Positions 17,420-25,440 of a stretch of DNA of 64,000 nt are shown in pieces. The DNA comes from JAXGPX01 sp040766745. Lineage in GTDB: Bacteria > Bacillota > Sulfobacillia > Fermentithermobacillales > Fermentithermobacillaceae. The DNA lies in the NCBI GenBank assembly GCA_040766745.1, contig JAXGPX010000004.1:1-64000 (forward strand), in the 5' to 3' direction. Below the pieces are notes generated by a model. That model was not told where the DNA came from. It worked only from the letters and a program-made list of their open reading frames with translations, and ran no database searches. The position numbers and the translations under genes were made by a program. Within the stretch, counting starts at the first letter, position 1. Each line of letters starts with the position of its first letter.

Positions 17420-18670
17420 ATGAATATTCGGAGCAAGATGTCTCCTGCATTTGCCAAACTGCAGGGCGGGCTTTTTGCCAAAGTAACCAAAGCTGATGTG
17501 GGAAACTCTTACCTTGAGCTAATCAGCAAGGGCGTAAGCCCCATGGGCTGGGCAGATCCATTTTATCCAGATGGACGGATGCCGGAACACATTCTGAAGG
17601 CTACGATTGAGTGTATTGAGACCGGAATGGCTTCTCATTATACAGTTCCTGTAGGAAACCCGGAGCTGAGGCGTGAAATTGCAAAGAAGCTCAAGGCGTT
17701 TAACGGCATAGATGCCGATCCAGACAGGAACATCTTGATTACCCCTGGCTCTGATTCAGGGCTTTTCTATGCTATGCTGCCCTTTATTCAGCCTGGCGAC
17801 GAGGTAATGGTCCTTGACCCGAGCTATCCCAACAATTTTCTGAACGTAGAGTTGATGGGTGGGTCGGTTGTCAGAATACCATTGCGTGAAGACAACGGAT
17901 ACCAGCCTGTTATAGATGATTTTAAGCAGCGGCTTACAGACAAGACAAAAATGGTTTTGCTAACTCATCCCAACAATCCGACGACTACTGTTTTCCGCCG
18001 CCGGCACCTTGAGGAGCTGGCTAGGTTCACTGTTGAGAACGACCTGGTTCTTGTTGTAGATCAAGCTTTTGAAGATACAGTGTTCGATAATCTGGAATAC
18101 GTCAACATTGCGACTCTCCCGGGAATGTGGGAAAGAACAGTATCGGTGTTTTCTATATCGAAAGGGATGGGGCTCAGCGGATTCAGGGTAGGTTATGTTG
18201 TTGCCGATGACCATATAATGGACGTTTTGTACGGCGCGTGTGTCAGTGTGCTTGGAGCAACAAATACGGCGGCCCAGATAGGCGCTATTGCTGCGCTCAA
18301 AGATTCCGGCTTTATAAATAGCTACCGCGAAATATATGATGGGCGCAGGAAGTTTGCCTATGAGGTTTTCAACTCAATTCCAGGCGTAAGCATGCTTATG
18401 CCTGAATCAGGCTTCTACTCGTGGATAAACATATCGCGGCTCGGAGATTCGTCTGAGATATGTGAGTTTCTGATAAAGGATGCAAAAGTGGCTGTTAACG
18501 ATGGCAAAGCATATGGCCTAGAAGGCAAGGGCCACATAAGAGTGATTCATGGCGCTTTGTCCAATGAAGAACAAGCCTTCGATTCTCTGCTAAGAATGAA
18601 GAAATCCTTCGAAAGGCTTGCCAAAGACAAGGGAATAGAACGAGTTGTAGCCGGCCCGTGTATAGTATAA
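17420..18670 (+). CDS. PLP-dependent aminotransferase, class I/II
   Basis: A 416-residue fold-type I aminotransferase. The PLP lysine lies in FSISKGMGLSGFRVGYV, the NPTTT-type substrate motif in LTHPNNPTTTVF, the PLP-ring Asp in VVDQAFEDT and the C-terminal Arg in GHIRVIHG. The start has GGAGGGAG upstream. It resembles aspartate/alanine-type enzymes, but the substrate cannot be assigned. It follows the DUF885/amidohydrolase genes on the same strand and may process an amino acid that they release. Confidence 0.85.
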   Translation: MNIRSKMSPAFAKLQGGLFAKVTKADVGNSYLELISKGVSPMGWADPFYPDGRMPEHILKATIECIETGMASHYTVPVGNPELRREIAKKLKAFNGIDADPDRNILITPGSDSGLFYAMLPFIQPGDEVMVLDPSYPNNFLNVELMGGSVVRIPLREDNGYQPVIDDFKQRLTDKTKMVLLTHPNNPTTTVFRRRHLEELARFTVENDLVLVVDQAFEDTVFDNLEYVNIATLPGMWERTVSVFSISKGMGLSGFRVGYVVADDHIMDVLYGACVSVLGATNTAAQIGAIAALKDSGFINSYREIYDGRRKFAYEVFNSIPGVSMLMPESGFYSWINISRLGDSSEICEFLIKDAKVAVNDGKAYGLEGKGHIRVIHGALSNEEQAFDSLLRMKKSFERLAKDKGIERVVAGPCIV

Positions 18671-18764
18671 ACTGAACAGTAAACCAAGATGCTGGCAGAA
18701 GGTTATTTGGTTGGACAGGGACAGTGTTCTGAACCGGCTGAACTTGTAGGGGAGGAGATTGTTT

Positions 18765-19181
18765 TTGGACGATGCCAGAGTCTCTTCAATTGTTACATTC
18801 TTGTATTTTCATGACTTGGCCGGAGCACGCGCCTTCTTTGAAAATACCCTAAACCTTGAACTGGCCTACGATACCGGTTGGGCCGGCATCTGGAAAGTGG
18901 GGCCGGCAGCATATATCGGTGCAGTAGACATATGCAGTGCTTCGGTTGATACCCGGGCAAAGGGCCGAGTTCTTATAAGCCTAACGGTCGAAGACGTCTC
19001 TGTTTGGCACAAAAGGCTGAAGAACGCACAAGTTGAAGATATAACTAAGATCAGATGCTCTGCGGACTCAGGGATGAGGTCTTTCTTCTTCAAAGGGCCT
19101 GAAGGATATGATTTTGAGGTCCAGGAGTTTATGGATCCAGAGGTTAAGAAGAGATTCTGTCACTCTAAGTTGCTGTCTTAG
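18765..19181 (+). CDS. VOC (glyoxalase/bleomycin-resistance fold) protein
   Basis: A 138-residue single VOC-fold protein: FLYFHDLAGARAFFENTLNLEL at the N-terminus and FFFKGPEGYDFEVQEFMDP at the C-terminus, the usual beta-alpha-beta-beta-beta unit. The start is taken as TTG 18765, nine bases after GGAGG; TTG 18759 lies too close to the site. VOC proteins include lyases, isomerases and dioxygenases, and the metal ligands here are not evident. It lies in the same run of genes as the aminotransferase and the sensor kinase. Confidence 0.7.
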   Translation: MDDARVSSIVTFLYFHDLAGARAFFENTLNLELAYDTGWAGIWKVGPAAYIGAVDICSASVDTRAKGRVLISLTVEDVSVWHKRLKNAQVEDITKIRCSADSGMRSFFFKGPEGYDFEVQEFMDPEVKKRFCHSKLLS

Positions 19182-19295
19182 GCCTGACCCTGGTGGCCGG
19201 TGTTCCAATTTACGAACGTTACGAGTAACTGTGGTTCTAAGGTATTGCGGTGGCCAGGGGTGGTTGCCAGGGTGTTTGGAAGGAGGTATGCCGGC

Positions 19296-20954
19296 GTGGC
19301 GGACCTGGTAGGACTAAGGTATACGTTGTTTCCGGGCGCCGACTCAAAACTAGGCAGACAAGATTTCACCCACGGACGGTTCGAGTGGATAAGACTGCCT
19401 GACGAGGGCACGCCCGATGGGATTATGGTTGCCAGGTGCACTATTGATCCTGGAAAAGAGTGGCCCGAGCATTACCACAGCGGCTACGAGCAGATGCTTT
19501 ATGTGGTATCTGGAACAGGTGTGCACTATGTGAACGGAGAACGCCGGGAGCTCAGTCCGGGTACTGTAGAGTATCTGCCGGTAGGCGCTTTTCACTATGT
19601 CCTCAATACAGGCCAGGAGCCTTTAACCCACCTTTCTGTTTATCACCCGGTAATGCCAAAAGAAGTAAGGGAACTTGCCCTTTCAATTCAGGGAGAGCCA
19701 GGTGACATTTCTTTTGAGGAAGAGGTCAATACGGCAGAGTTGCTTCCGGCTTCGACAATGCAGTGTATCCAGGATAAGTTTGCTGCAGCAGTAGGACTGG
19801 GAGTCGTTACAGTGGATGTTGCCGGCAATGGGGTAACTGAGCCGACAGGCCTTCCTGAGTTCTGCCATTACCTCAGGTCTAAGTCGAAATCGCACCGGCG
19901 GTGTACCGCTTTCGATCCTTGTTCAGGAGCTGCAGCACATGCAAAGGGGCATCCCGTAATCCTTGATTGCTGTCCTGGTGTGGTGTGTGTTGCAATGCCT
20001 CTCAAGGCCGGAAACAAGCCGGTAGGGCACATGGCATGCGGTTTTGTGAAGATTGAAGAACCAGGTGAGAAGCAAATAGAAGCCCTCAAGTCAATGGCTC
20101 ACACTTATGGCCTTGATGAGCGCATTCTTCTTGGGCATTATGAAAATATCGAGGTAGTCTTAAAGGCCCAGATAGTGGCTGCAGCAGAATCTCTTGAGTC
20201 TATTGCCAATTCTATTGTCTCCTTGCATATGCGGGAGGCGAAAAGGCGTTTAGAAAGCGAGCACCATGCAGAGATGGTCAAGAAACTCCAGCTGGTAAAC
20301 AGGCTGGAGCATCAGCTTCAGGAGTCAGAATTCAGAGCCCTTGAGGCAAGAATCAACCCGCATTTCCTGTTCAATGCCCTTAACACAATTGCAGAGGCTG
20401 TTTCTGAAGGTGACGGCAGTGCTGAAGACATGGTATATGCCCTCTCAGACTTTCTCAGGTTCAGCCTTAGAAACACCAAGTCAACAACGTCTTTGCGCGA
20501 GGAAATAAGGTGTCTTGAGAATTACCTGCGCATACAACATGCCCGGTTTGGATCAGGGCTTCGGACTGAGATTATTGTAGAGCCTCCTGAGGCTAATCCT
20601 GCTGTTCCATCAATGATTTTGCAGCCGCTGGTTGAAAACGCTATATCTCACGGCCTATCAGGGGTTGGATATACGGGGTTAGTAAGGGTTGCAGCCAGGG
20701 TCATTAATGGGCGTTTGTGCATAACTGTGTCAGATAACGGAGTTGGGTTCAAAGACGACATGGTGGTGGATTTTCCAATGCTTGATTCAAGCAAGAGAGT
20801 ACGGCCTGGGATGGGCCTCAGGTACGTAATAACCAAACTAAGGCATATGTTTGGCGATGACTATTCGTTCTCAGTTGAAAGCGCGCCTGGCTGCGGTGCC
20901 AGGATCGCAATGGACATGCCGGCTGTACCGCTTAAGGAAGGTAATCGAGAATGA
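19296..20954 (+). CDS. Cupin-PocR-LytS-type sensor histidine kinase
   Basis: A 552-residue soluble sensor kinase. Residues about 25-125 are a cupin barrel (EWPEHYHSGYEQMLYVVSG, VEYLPVGAFHYVLN). Residues about 155-290 are a PocR ligand-binding domain, with FCHYLRSKSKSHRRCTAFD and CCPGVVCVAMPL. A short coiled coil leads to the His_kinase domain with phospho-His in EARINPHFLFNALNTIAEA and an ATPase domain (LQPLVENAISHGL, SDNGVGF, GMGLRYV). GTG 19296 is the start because AGGAGGT precedes it by eight bases. The stop overlaps the response-regulator start, so the pair is translationally coupled. A cupin before PocR suggests the kinase senses a small metabolite in the cytoplasm. Confidence 0.85.
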   Translation: MADLVGLRYTLFPGADSKLGRQDFTHGRFEWIRLPDEGTPDGIMVARCTIDPGKEWPEHYHSGYEQMLYVVSGTGVHYVNGERRELSPGTVEYLPVGAFHYVLNTGQEPLTHLSVYHPVMPKEVRELALSIQGEPGDISFEEEVNTAELLPASTMQCIQDKFAAAVGLGVVTVDVAGNGVTEPTGLPEFCHYLRSKSKSHRRCTAFDPCSGAAAHAKGHPVILDCCPGVVCVAMPLKAGNKPVGHMACGFVKIEEPGEKQIEALKSMAHTYGLDERILLGHYENIEVVLKAQIVAAAESLESIANSIVSLHMREAKRRLESEHHAEMVKKLQLVNRLEHQLQESEFRALEARINPHFLFNALNTIAEAVSEGDGSAEDMVYALSDFLRFSLRNTKSTTSLREEIRCLENYLRIQHARFGSGLRTEIIVEPPEANPAVPSMILQPLVENAISHGLSGVGYTGLVRVAARVINGRLCITVSDNGVGFKDDMVVDFPMLDSSKRVRPGMGLRYVITKLRHMFGDDYSFSVESAPGCGARIAMDMPAVPLKEGNRE

Positions 20955-22087
20955 CAGATAATCCCGGCCTGGGCAAGGCATATCCGAAATTGCAGGCAAT
21001 CATGGCCGACGATGAGGCTGTGGCGCGACGTCTACTCAAACGGAATCTGCAGCGTTCGGCTCCATACGTTGAGGTTGTCGGTGAGGCATCAAATGGGTAT
21101 GAGCTATTGTCACTTCTTGAAGCGACGAAGGCTGATATCCTAATGCTTGACATCATGATGCCCGGATTGAACGGCCTTGAAGCCTTGAGGCAACTAGAAG
21201 GCAAGACCGAACACATGAAGGTTGTGATAGTCTCTGCCCATGATAGGTTCGATTTTGCCCGGGAAGCTCTAAGCCTTGGGGTTTTCGATTACCTGCTGAA
21301 ACCTGTACGGCCTGCTGAATTGATGGCTACGATTAACAAATGCGCTTTGAAAATCGAAGAAGAAAGAGCCAAAGAGGTATCTGCGGCTTATGTAAATCTG
21401 CAGGTGAGCTCTGCCGAATCAAGGCTCAGTAGCGATGCAGATGAGTTTTTCGTTTTAGAGTCAAGACTTGTAGATGAGGTAAAGGCAGGGTCTTTGGAGG
21501 GTGCTCTTGAACTGCTGAAGGAGCTGGTTGAAAGAGCTGCTTTCGCAGCTTGTGGAAACGGCTTCTTGGGATTGGAACTTGCTACGGTTGTAACCGCGGC
21601 ATGTAAGGCTGCAGCAGAGGCAGCAGGAGCTTCTGGTCGCATGCTTGAACTCAGAAACTTGACTATTCAGAAGTTAGTACAGGCCGGGACTGCTCATGAG
21701 ATGGCCGAGGTAGCCAAGAACTGCCTGGAGATGATCTTTGAAAGTATCGGTTCAGACGGATCTTGCAGTCAGCGGTTGGTTTTGTCCGCTCAAGCAATGA
21801 TAGAGGAGAGGGCTTGTGAAAACCTTACCCTTGCCGACGTGGCCAGAGAGGTGTTTGTGAGTCCCTGGTATTTGAGCAGGCTTTTTAAAGCCACCTGCGG
21901 AGTCAATTTTCAGGATTACCTGACCAGCGTTAGAATCGATAAAGCAAAGGCACTTCTGCGTGATACTGATATGCCATGCAGCACGATTAGCCAGATGGTC
22001 GGGTACGCCAGCGCCAGCTATTTCAGTCAGGTTTTCAAGAGATCTACAGGCCTTTCGCCGGCTCAATTCAGGACTGCCGGGCGCTAG
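20951..22087 (+). CDS. Response regulator with AraC-type DNA-binding domain
   Basis: A 378-residue YesN-type regulator. The receiver domain has the acidic pair in MADDEAV, the phospho-acceptor Asp 67 in ILMLDIMMPG and the Lys in YLLKPVRP. A helical linker of about 130 residues follows, then two helix-turn-helix units of the AraC family (LTLADVAREVFVSPWYLSRL, ISQMVGYASASYFSQVFKR). It overlaps the cupin-PocR kinase gene by four bases and is surely its partner. Likely targets are the peptidase/amidohydrolase genes and the membrane cassette upstream, which is inference from position. Confidence 0.9.
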   Translation: MTDNPGLGKAYPKLQAIMADDEAVARRLLKRNLQRSAPYVEVVGEASNGYELLSLLEATKADILMLDIMMPGLNGLEALRQLEGKTEHMKVVIVSAHDRFDFAREALSLGVFDYLLKPVRPAELMATINKCALKIEEERAKEVSAAYVNLQVSSAESRLSSDADEFFVLESRLVDEVKAGSLEGALELLKELVERAAFAACGNGFLGLELATVVTAACKAAAEAAGASGRMLELRNLTIQKLVQAGTAHEMAEVAKNCLEMIFESIGSDGSCSQRLVLSAQAMIEERACENLTLADVAREVFVSPWYLSRLFKATCGVNFQDYLTSVRIDKAKALLRDTDMPCSTISQMVGYASASYFSQVFKRSTGLSPAQFRTAGR

Positions 22088-22222
22088 AGAAAGGGTATAG
22101 AGCAGTATGTAGCTCACTTCAGGCAGTATTCCAACCGCCATTCGATGTACCACTCGGTCAAAATGCGCCAGCTATCGTGTTAGAACACTACTATTCCCAA
22201 TATTATGAAAGGGGTGAATTTT

Positions 22223-22981
22223 ATGAAACTTGAGGGGAAAGTAGCGGTAGTAACGGGCGCTGCCTCGGGTATTGGCAAGGCCATAGCAGTCTTATATGGC
22301 AGAGAAGGAGCAAAAGTGGTTGTGGCTGATCTCAATGTTATAGGTGCCAGAGACACAGTCGAAATAATAGCGTCTACCGGCGGTACTGCTATGGCAGTGC
22401 TAACCAATGTAGCCAAAGAAGAAGACATCCAAAACCTAATCGATACTGCAATAAAAACCTATGGAACAGTGGATATACTGGTCAACAATGCGGGTATAAT
22501 GGACAACATGGATCCAGCCGGCGATATCACTGATGAACTATGGGATCGGATCTTTAGCGTCAATACCACTTCAGTGATGAGATCCACGAGAAAAGTCTTG
22601 CCTGTGTTTCTTGCCAAAGGTTATGGTGTTATCATCAATATTGCATCGGTTGGCGGCCTATATGGAAGCAGGGCAGGTGCAGCATACACTGCTTCCAAAC
22701 ATGCAGTTATCGGTTTCACAAAGAACGTTGGTTTTCAGTATTCGCTCAAGGGTATCCGCTGCAATGCCATAGCACCTGGGTCAGTGCAGACCAACATAGC
22801 TACTACTATGACTGCCCTCAATGAGTTTGGATCAGGAAGGTGTATGGCCGGCCTGGGCCTGAATCCTCGTACCGGCCAACCGGAAGAGATAGCCAGCGCT
22901 GCCCTTTTCCTGGCCTGTGACGATTCCAGTTTTGTTAACGGATCTGTCCTAGTTGTTGACGGTGGCTGGACGGCATATTGA
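22223..22981 (+). CDS. Short-chain dehydrogenase/reductase
   Basis: A 252-residue classical SDR. The cofactor motif TGAASGIGKAIA is near the N-terminus, NNAGIMD follows, and the catalytic Tyr-Lys pair is in AAYTASKHAV. The Asp in VVADLN after strand two suggests NAD(H) preference. ATG 22223 is chosen because AAAGGGGTG precedes it. The substrate is unknown. It stands alone, separated by 135 bp from the response regulator. Confidence 0.88.
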   Translation: MKLEGKVAVVTGAASGIGKAIAVLYGREGAKVVVADLNVIGARDTVEIIASTGGTAMAVLTNVAKEEDIQNLIDTAIKTYGTVDILVNNAGIMDNMDPAGDITDELWDRIFSVNTTSVMRSTRKVLPVFLAKGYGVIINIASVGGLYGSRAGAAYTASKHAVIGFTKNVGFQYSLKGIRCNAIAPGSVQTNIATTMTALNEFGSGRCMAGLGLNPRTGQPEEIASAALFLACDDSSFVNGSVLVVDGGWTAY

Positions 22982-23197
22982 ATCCAATTCAGCAGAATAA
23001 TCAACGTATGCGCTGAGCACTTGGTAATCCAGGAGAGAAACCTAACTCAAAAAACGCAAATGATTCACTGCAAACACAAGCGAACTAATATATTTGGATT
23101 ATATGGGCCATTCTTCAAAGGATGGCCCTGTTTGGACATCAGTCTGCTGTTATCAATACATTCTTGCAGGAAATAGCTGGCACGCATGTAACGGTGA
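22982..23197. other. Spacer between convergent genes
   Basis: A short gap between the SDR and the minus-strand DUF3795-like gene. It contains GGGCCATTCTTCAAAGGATGGCCC (shown here as arms GGGCCATTCTT and AGGATGGCCC), a possible shared terminator near 23105-23128. No gene is seen. Confidence 0.4.
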
Positions 23198-23536
23198 TTA
23201 CAGTTTCAGAGTAGCTCGGATTTCATCAAGGGCTTGCCGGGCTTGAGGTGCACGGATCTTGTCGCATGGATATTCGCTACAGTGTGCGCAAGTAGGGTTA
23301 TTCTTGGAAAGAGCACACAGGCGGATATCGCAATCATCGCAGTATGATGAAAGGCGGGCACCTTCGACTCTGCATCCATCACATAAGATATCATCTGCGG
23401 TAAACGTCCGCCCCATAGCCTCTGTCCATTCATTGGCAACGCGCTGCAGGGCATCACGGTCGCCAGACTTAGTCGCATTGTATGAGGGGCATTTGTCGCA
23501 GCGGGGGCCGCAAATCGCGTTTACTATATCCAGCAT
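23198..23536 (-). CDS. Cysteine-rich DUF3795-like protein
   Basis: A 112-residue protein with about eleven cysteines in pairs: ICGPRCDKCPSY, CDGCRVEG, SYCDDCDIRLCAL, CAHCSEYPCDKI. This pattern fits the DUF3795 family of small zinc- or cluster-binding proteins common in anaerobes. The ATG at 23536 has GAGGTAAGG upstream. The role is unknown. It is followed on the same strand, upstream, by a flavodoxin-like reductase gene, and the two may be co-expressed. Confidence 0.75.
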   Translation of the reverse strand: MLDIVNAICGPRCDKCPSYNATKSGDRDALQRVANEWTEAMGRTFTADDILCDGCRVEGARLSSYCDDCDIRLCALSKNNPTCAHCSEYPCDKIRAPQARQALDEIRATLKL

Positions 23537-23579
23537 TTCCCTTACCTCACAGTACAACCATATAACTATTAATCTTCAA

Positions 23580-24149
23580 CTACCTGGAACTCACCAGCCA
23601 TTTCCCAAGCCTGAGGGCTTCTTCGTTAAGTTCCTTGCCAAACTCGGGGACAGGATCAGCTGCTCGCATGCCGCACCCGCGAATGATCTCGGTTTCAAGG
23701 CCTCGCCTGGAAAGGAAGGTTTTGGTTTGATCAGCCAGATCTTTGTGGTATTCCGCACCTGCACCCTGGGTCACGGCAAGGACTACCTTTTTTCCAGCAG
23801 GTATGCGATTCTCTCTGTTGGGGCCCGTAAAGCCGTACATACGATCCAGGAGCAGTTTGAGCTGGCCGCTTACGTGGCCCATGTAAACCGGAGTTCCGAT
23901 AATCCATGCCTGGCTTGCAAGCATGACATCAAGAACAAAGGCAAGGGCATCTTTGCGAACACATCCTTTTACGTCAGATGTTTTGCAGGCAAGACATGAT
24001 TGACACCCGGCGTAGGTCATATCGTTAAGGTTGCACCACATTACGTCAACGTCTGAACTTTCTCTTTTTGCTGCCTCAATCACCAGTTTCATTAAAGATG
24101 CAGTGTTTCTGTTAGGACGGGGGCTCCCGTTAATTGCCAGTATCTTCAA
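23580..24149 (-). CDS. Flavodoxin-fold NAD(P)H-dependent FMN reductase
   Basis: A 189-residue iron-sulfur flavoprotein-type reductase. It starts at TTG 24149 after TGGAGGT, giving MKILAINGSPRPNRNT, the FMN phosphate loop. A compact cysteine motif, CQSCLACKTSDVKGC, may bind a 4Fe-4S cluster as in archaeal-type iron-sulfur flavoproteins. PVYMGHVSGQLKLLLDRM is the typical FMN-contact segment. It probably serves in electron transfer or oxidative-stress defence in an anaerobe. Confidence 0.85.
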   Translation of the reverse strand: MKILAINGSPRPNRNTASLMKLVIEAAKRESSDVDVMWCNLNDMTYAGCQSCLACKTSDVKGCVRKDALAFVLDVMLASQAWIIGTPVYMGHVSGQLKLLLDRMYGFTGPNRENRIPAGKKVVLAVTQGAGAEYHKDLADQTKTFLSRRGLETEIIRGCGMRAADPVPEFGKELNEEALRLGKWLVSSR

Positions 24150-24553
24150 TTTATAATACCTCCATGGGCCAGTGGATTCTAATATTAGGTAAACTACGTC
24201 TCGATCTCGCATTGCAATCCTAAGAGATACCTTATCCCGCCATAATGTCACGGCCTTGTCTGTTAAGGTCTCGCATTACAATTTCTAAAAGGCACCCCGT
24301 TATTCCTGCTCTGGATCTCAGATTCGGTCAAAAAATACAAAGGTACAGTTGGTTGACCTTCGTAATTCCCCATAAAAACGGATCAGCCAGTGGCAAAAAC
24401 AAAGATTGAATGGGCTACACACTTCGCAACTTTCTACAAGAACGGAGCATAGCCCAGGGTATGGATACTGGGATGCAAACCCTGGGCTATGAAATCTACC
24501 TGGCAGCTAGACGCCGGTTCTCGGCGGTCAATGGTCAATGGTCAAGTCAATGG
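24150..24553. other. Spacer upstream of the flavodoxin-like gene
   Basis: A 404-bp gap without a gene. It holds a 13-bp perfect inverted repeat (24448-24491) and, next to the nagB stop, four close copies of TCAATGG (about 24527-24560). A promoter for the flavodoxin-like gene must lie here but no clear -35/-10 pair was seen. Confidence 0.4.
24448..24491 (-). terminator. 13-bp inverted repeat after nagB
   Basis: CATAGCCCAGGGT and ACCCTGGGCTATG pair perfectly with an 18-nt loop, 63 bp downstream of the nagB stop. No T-run follows on either strand, so it may be a barrier, an mRNA-end hairpin or a terminator of a non-classical kind. Confidence 0.45.
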
Positions 24554-25303
24554 TCAATGGGATTTCAGCAGTGATGCTGCGTCCTTATCGAGTATTACAG
24601 TAACGTCCATATGGAACTGCAGCGCAGATGCAGGAAGGGCCGGGGTAATCGGGCCTTCGAGAGCTCCTTTCACTGCAGGGGCCTTTGCTTTTCCGCTTGC
24701 CAGAAGCATTATGCTCCGGCAGCGCATTATGCTGCCTATTCCCATGGTTACGGCAAATCGTGGCACTTCGTCAATGCTGCTAAAGAACCTTGCATTTGCC
24801 TGAATTGTGCTTTCGTCAAGTTTCACCTTGTGGGTTCTCGCAGGAAAATGGCTGTCTGGTTCGTTGAATCCTATGTGTCCGTTGTTACCAAGGCCGAGCA
24901 CCATAAGGTCTATGCCTCCGGCTGTCTCGATTTTCCTCTCGTATTCAGCGCATTCTGCTTCGACGTCTGCTGCGTTACTATCTGGAATATTGATGTTATG
25001 TTGTTTGATGTCAACATGCTTGAAGAAATTCTGCTGCATGTAGAAGTGGTAGCTGTTTTCGTTGTCCGGGCTCAGTCCTACATATTCATCGAGGTTGAAG
25101 GTAGACACGTCCCTGAAAGACAGGCTTCCATCTTGATACATAGATATGAGCTGCCTGTACATTCCCAGGGGAGTGCTGCCTGTAGGCAGTCCCAGAACAG
25201 CACCTGGTTTGCCCGGTTTGGATTTGACCAGCTGGGCCACCTTACCGGCGGCCAGATTGCTGAGTTCATCGTAATTGTCTGTTACTGTTACCTTTATTGC
25301 CAT
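24554..25303 (-). CDS. nagB: Glucosamine-6-phosphate deaminase
   Basis: A 249-residue NagB that converts glucosamine-6-phosphate to fructose-6-phosphate and ammonia. Signatures: LGLPTGSTPLGMY (phosphate loop), FNLDEYVGL (catalytic Asp), GLGNNGHIGFNEP (catalytic His) and AVTMGIGSIMRCRSI. The length is typical for the Gram-positive monomer-type enzymes that lack the long allosteric tail of E. coli NagB. No nagA or sugar transporter is nearby, so it stands alone and may serve amino-sugar recycling. Confidence 0.95.
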   Translation of the reverse strand: MAIKVTVTDNYDELSNLAAGKVAQLVKSKPGKPGAVLGLPTGSTPLGMYRQLISMYQDGSLSFRDVSTFNLDEYVGLSPDNENSYHFYMQQNFFKHVDIKQHNINIPDSNAADVEAECAEYERKIETAGGIDLMVLGLGNNGHIGFNEPDSHFPARTHKVKLDESTIQANARFFSSIDEVPRFAVTMGIGSIMRCRSIMLLASGKAKAPAVKGALEGPITPALPASALQFHMDVTVILDKDAASLLKSH

Positions 25304-25440
25304 AACTGAATCACCTGCACTTGATTATTCGATTATTCAATGAACATGAATGAGCATGGCAGTTGCATACAGCCATATCTACAGACGTAATTGTGGACGT
25401 GTTCGGAACCGTGTTCATGGCCATATTTGCAGATTCTACG

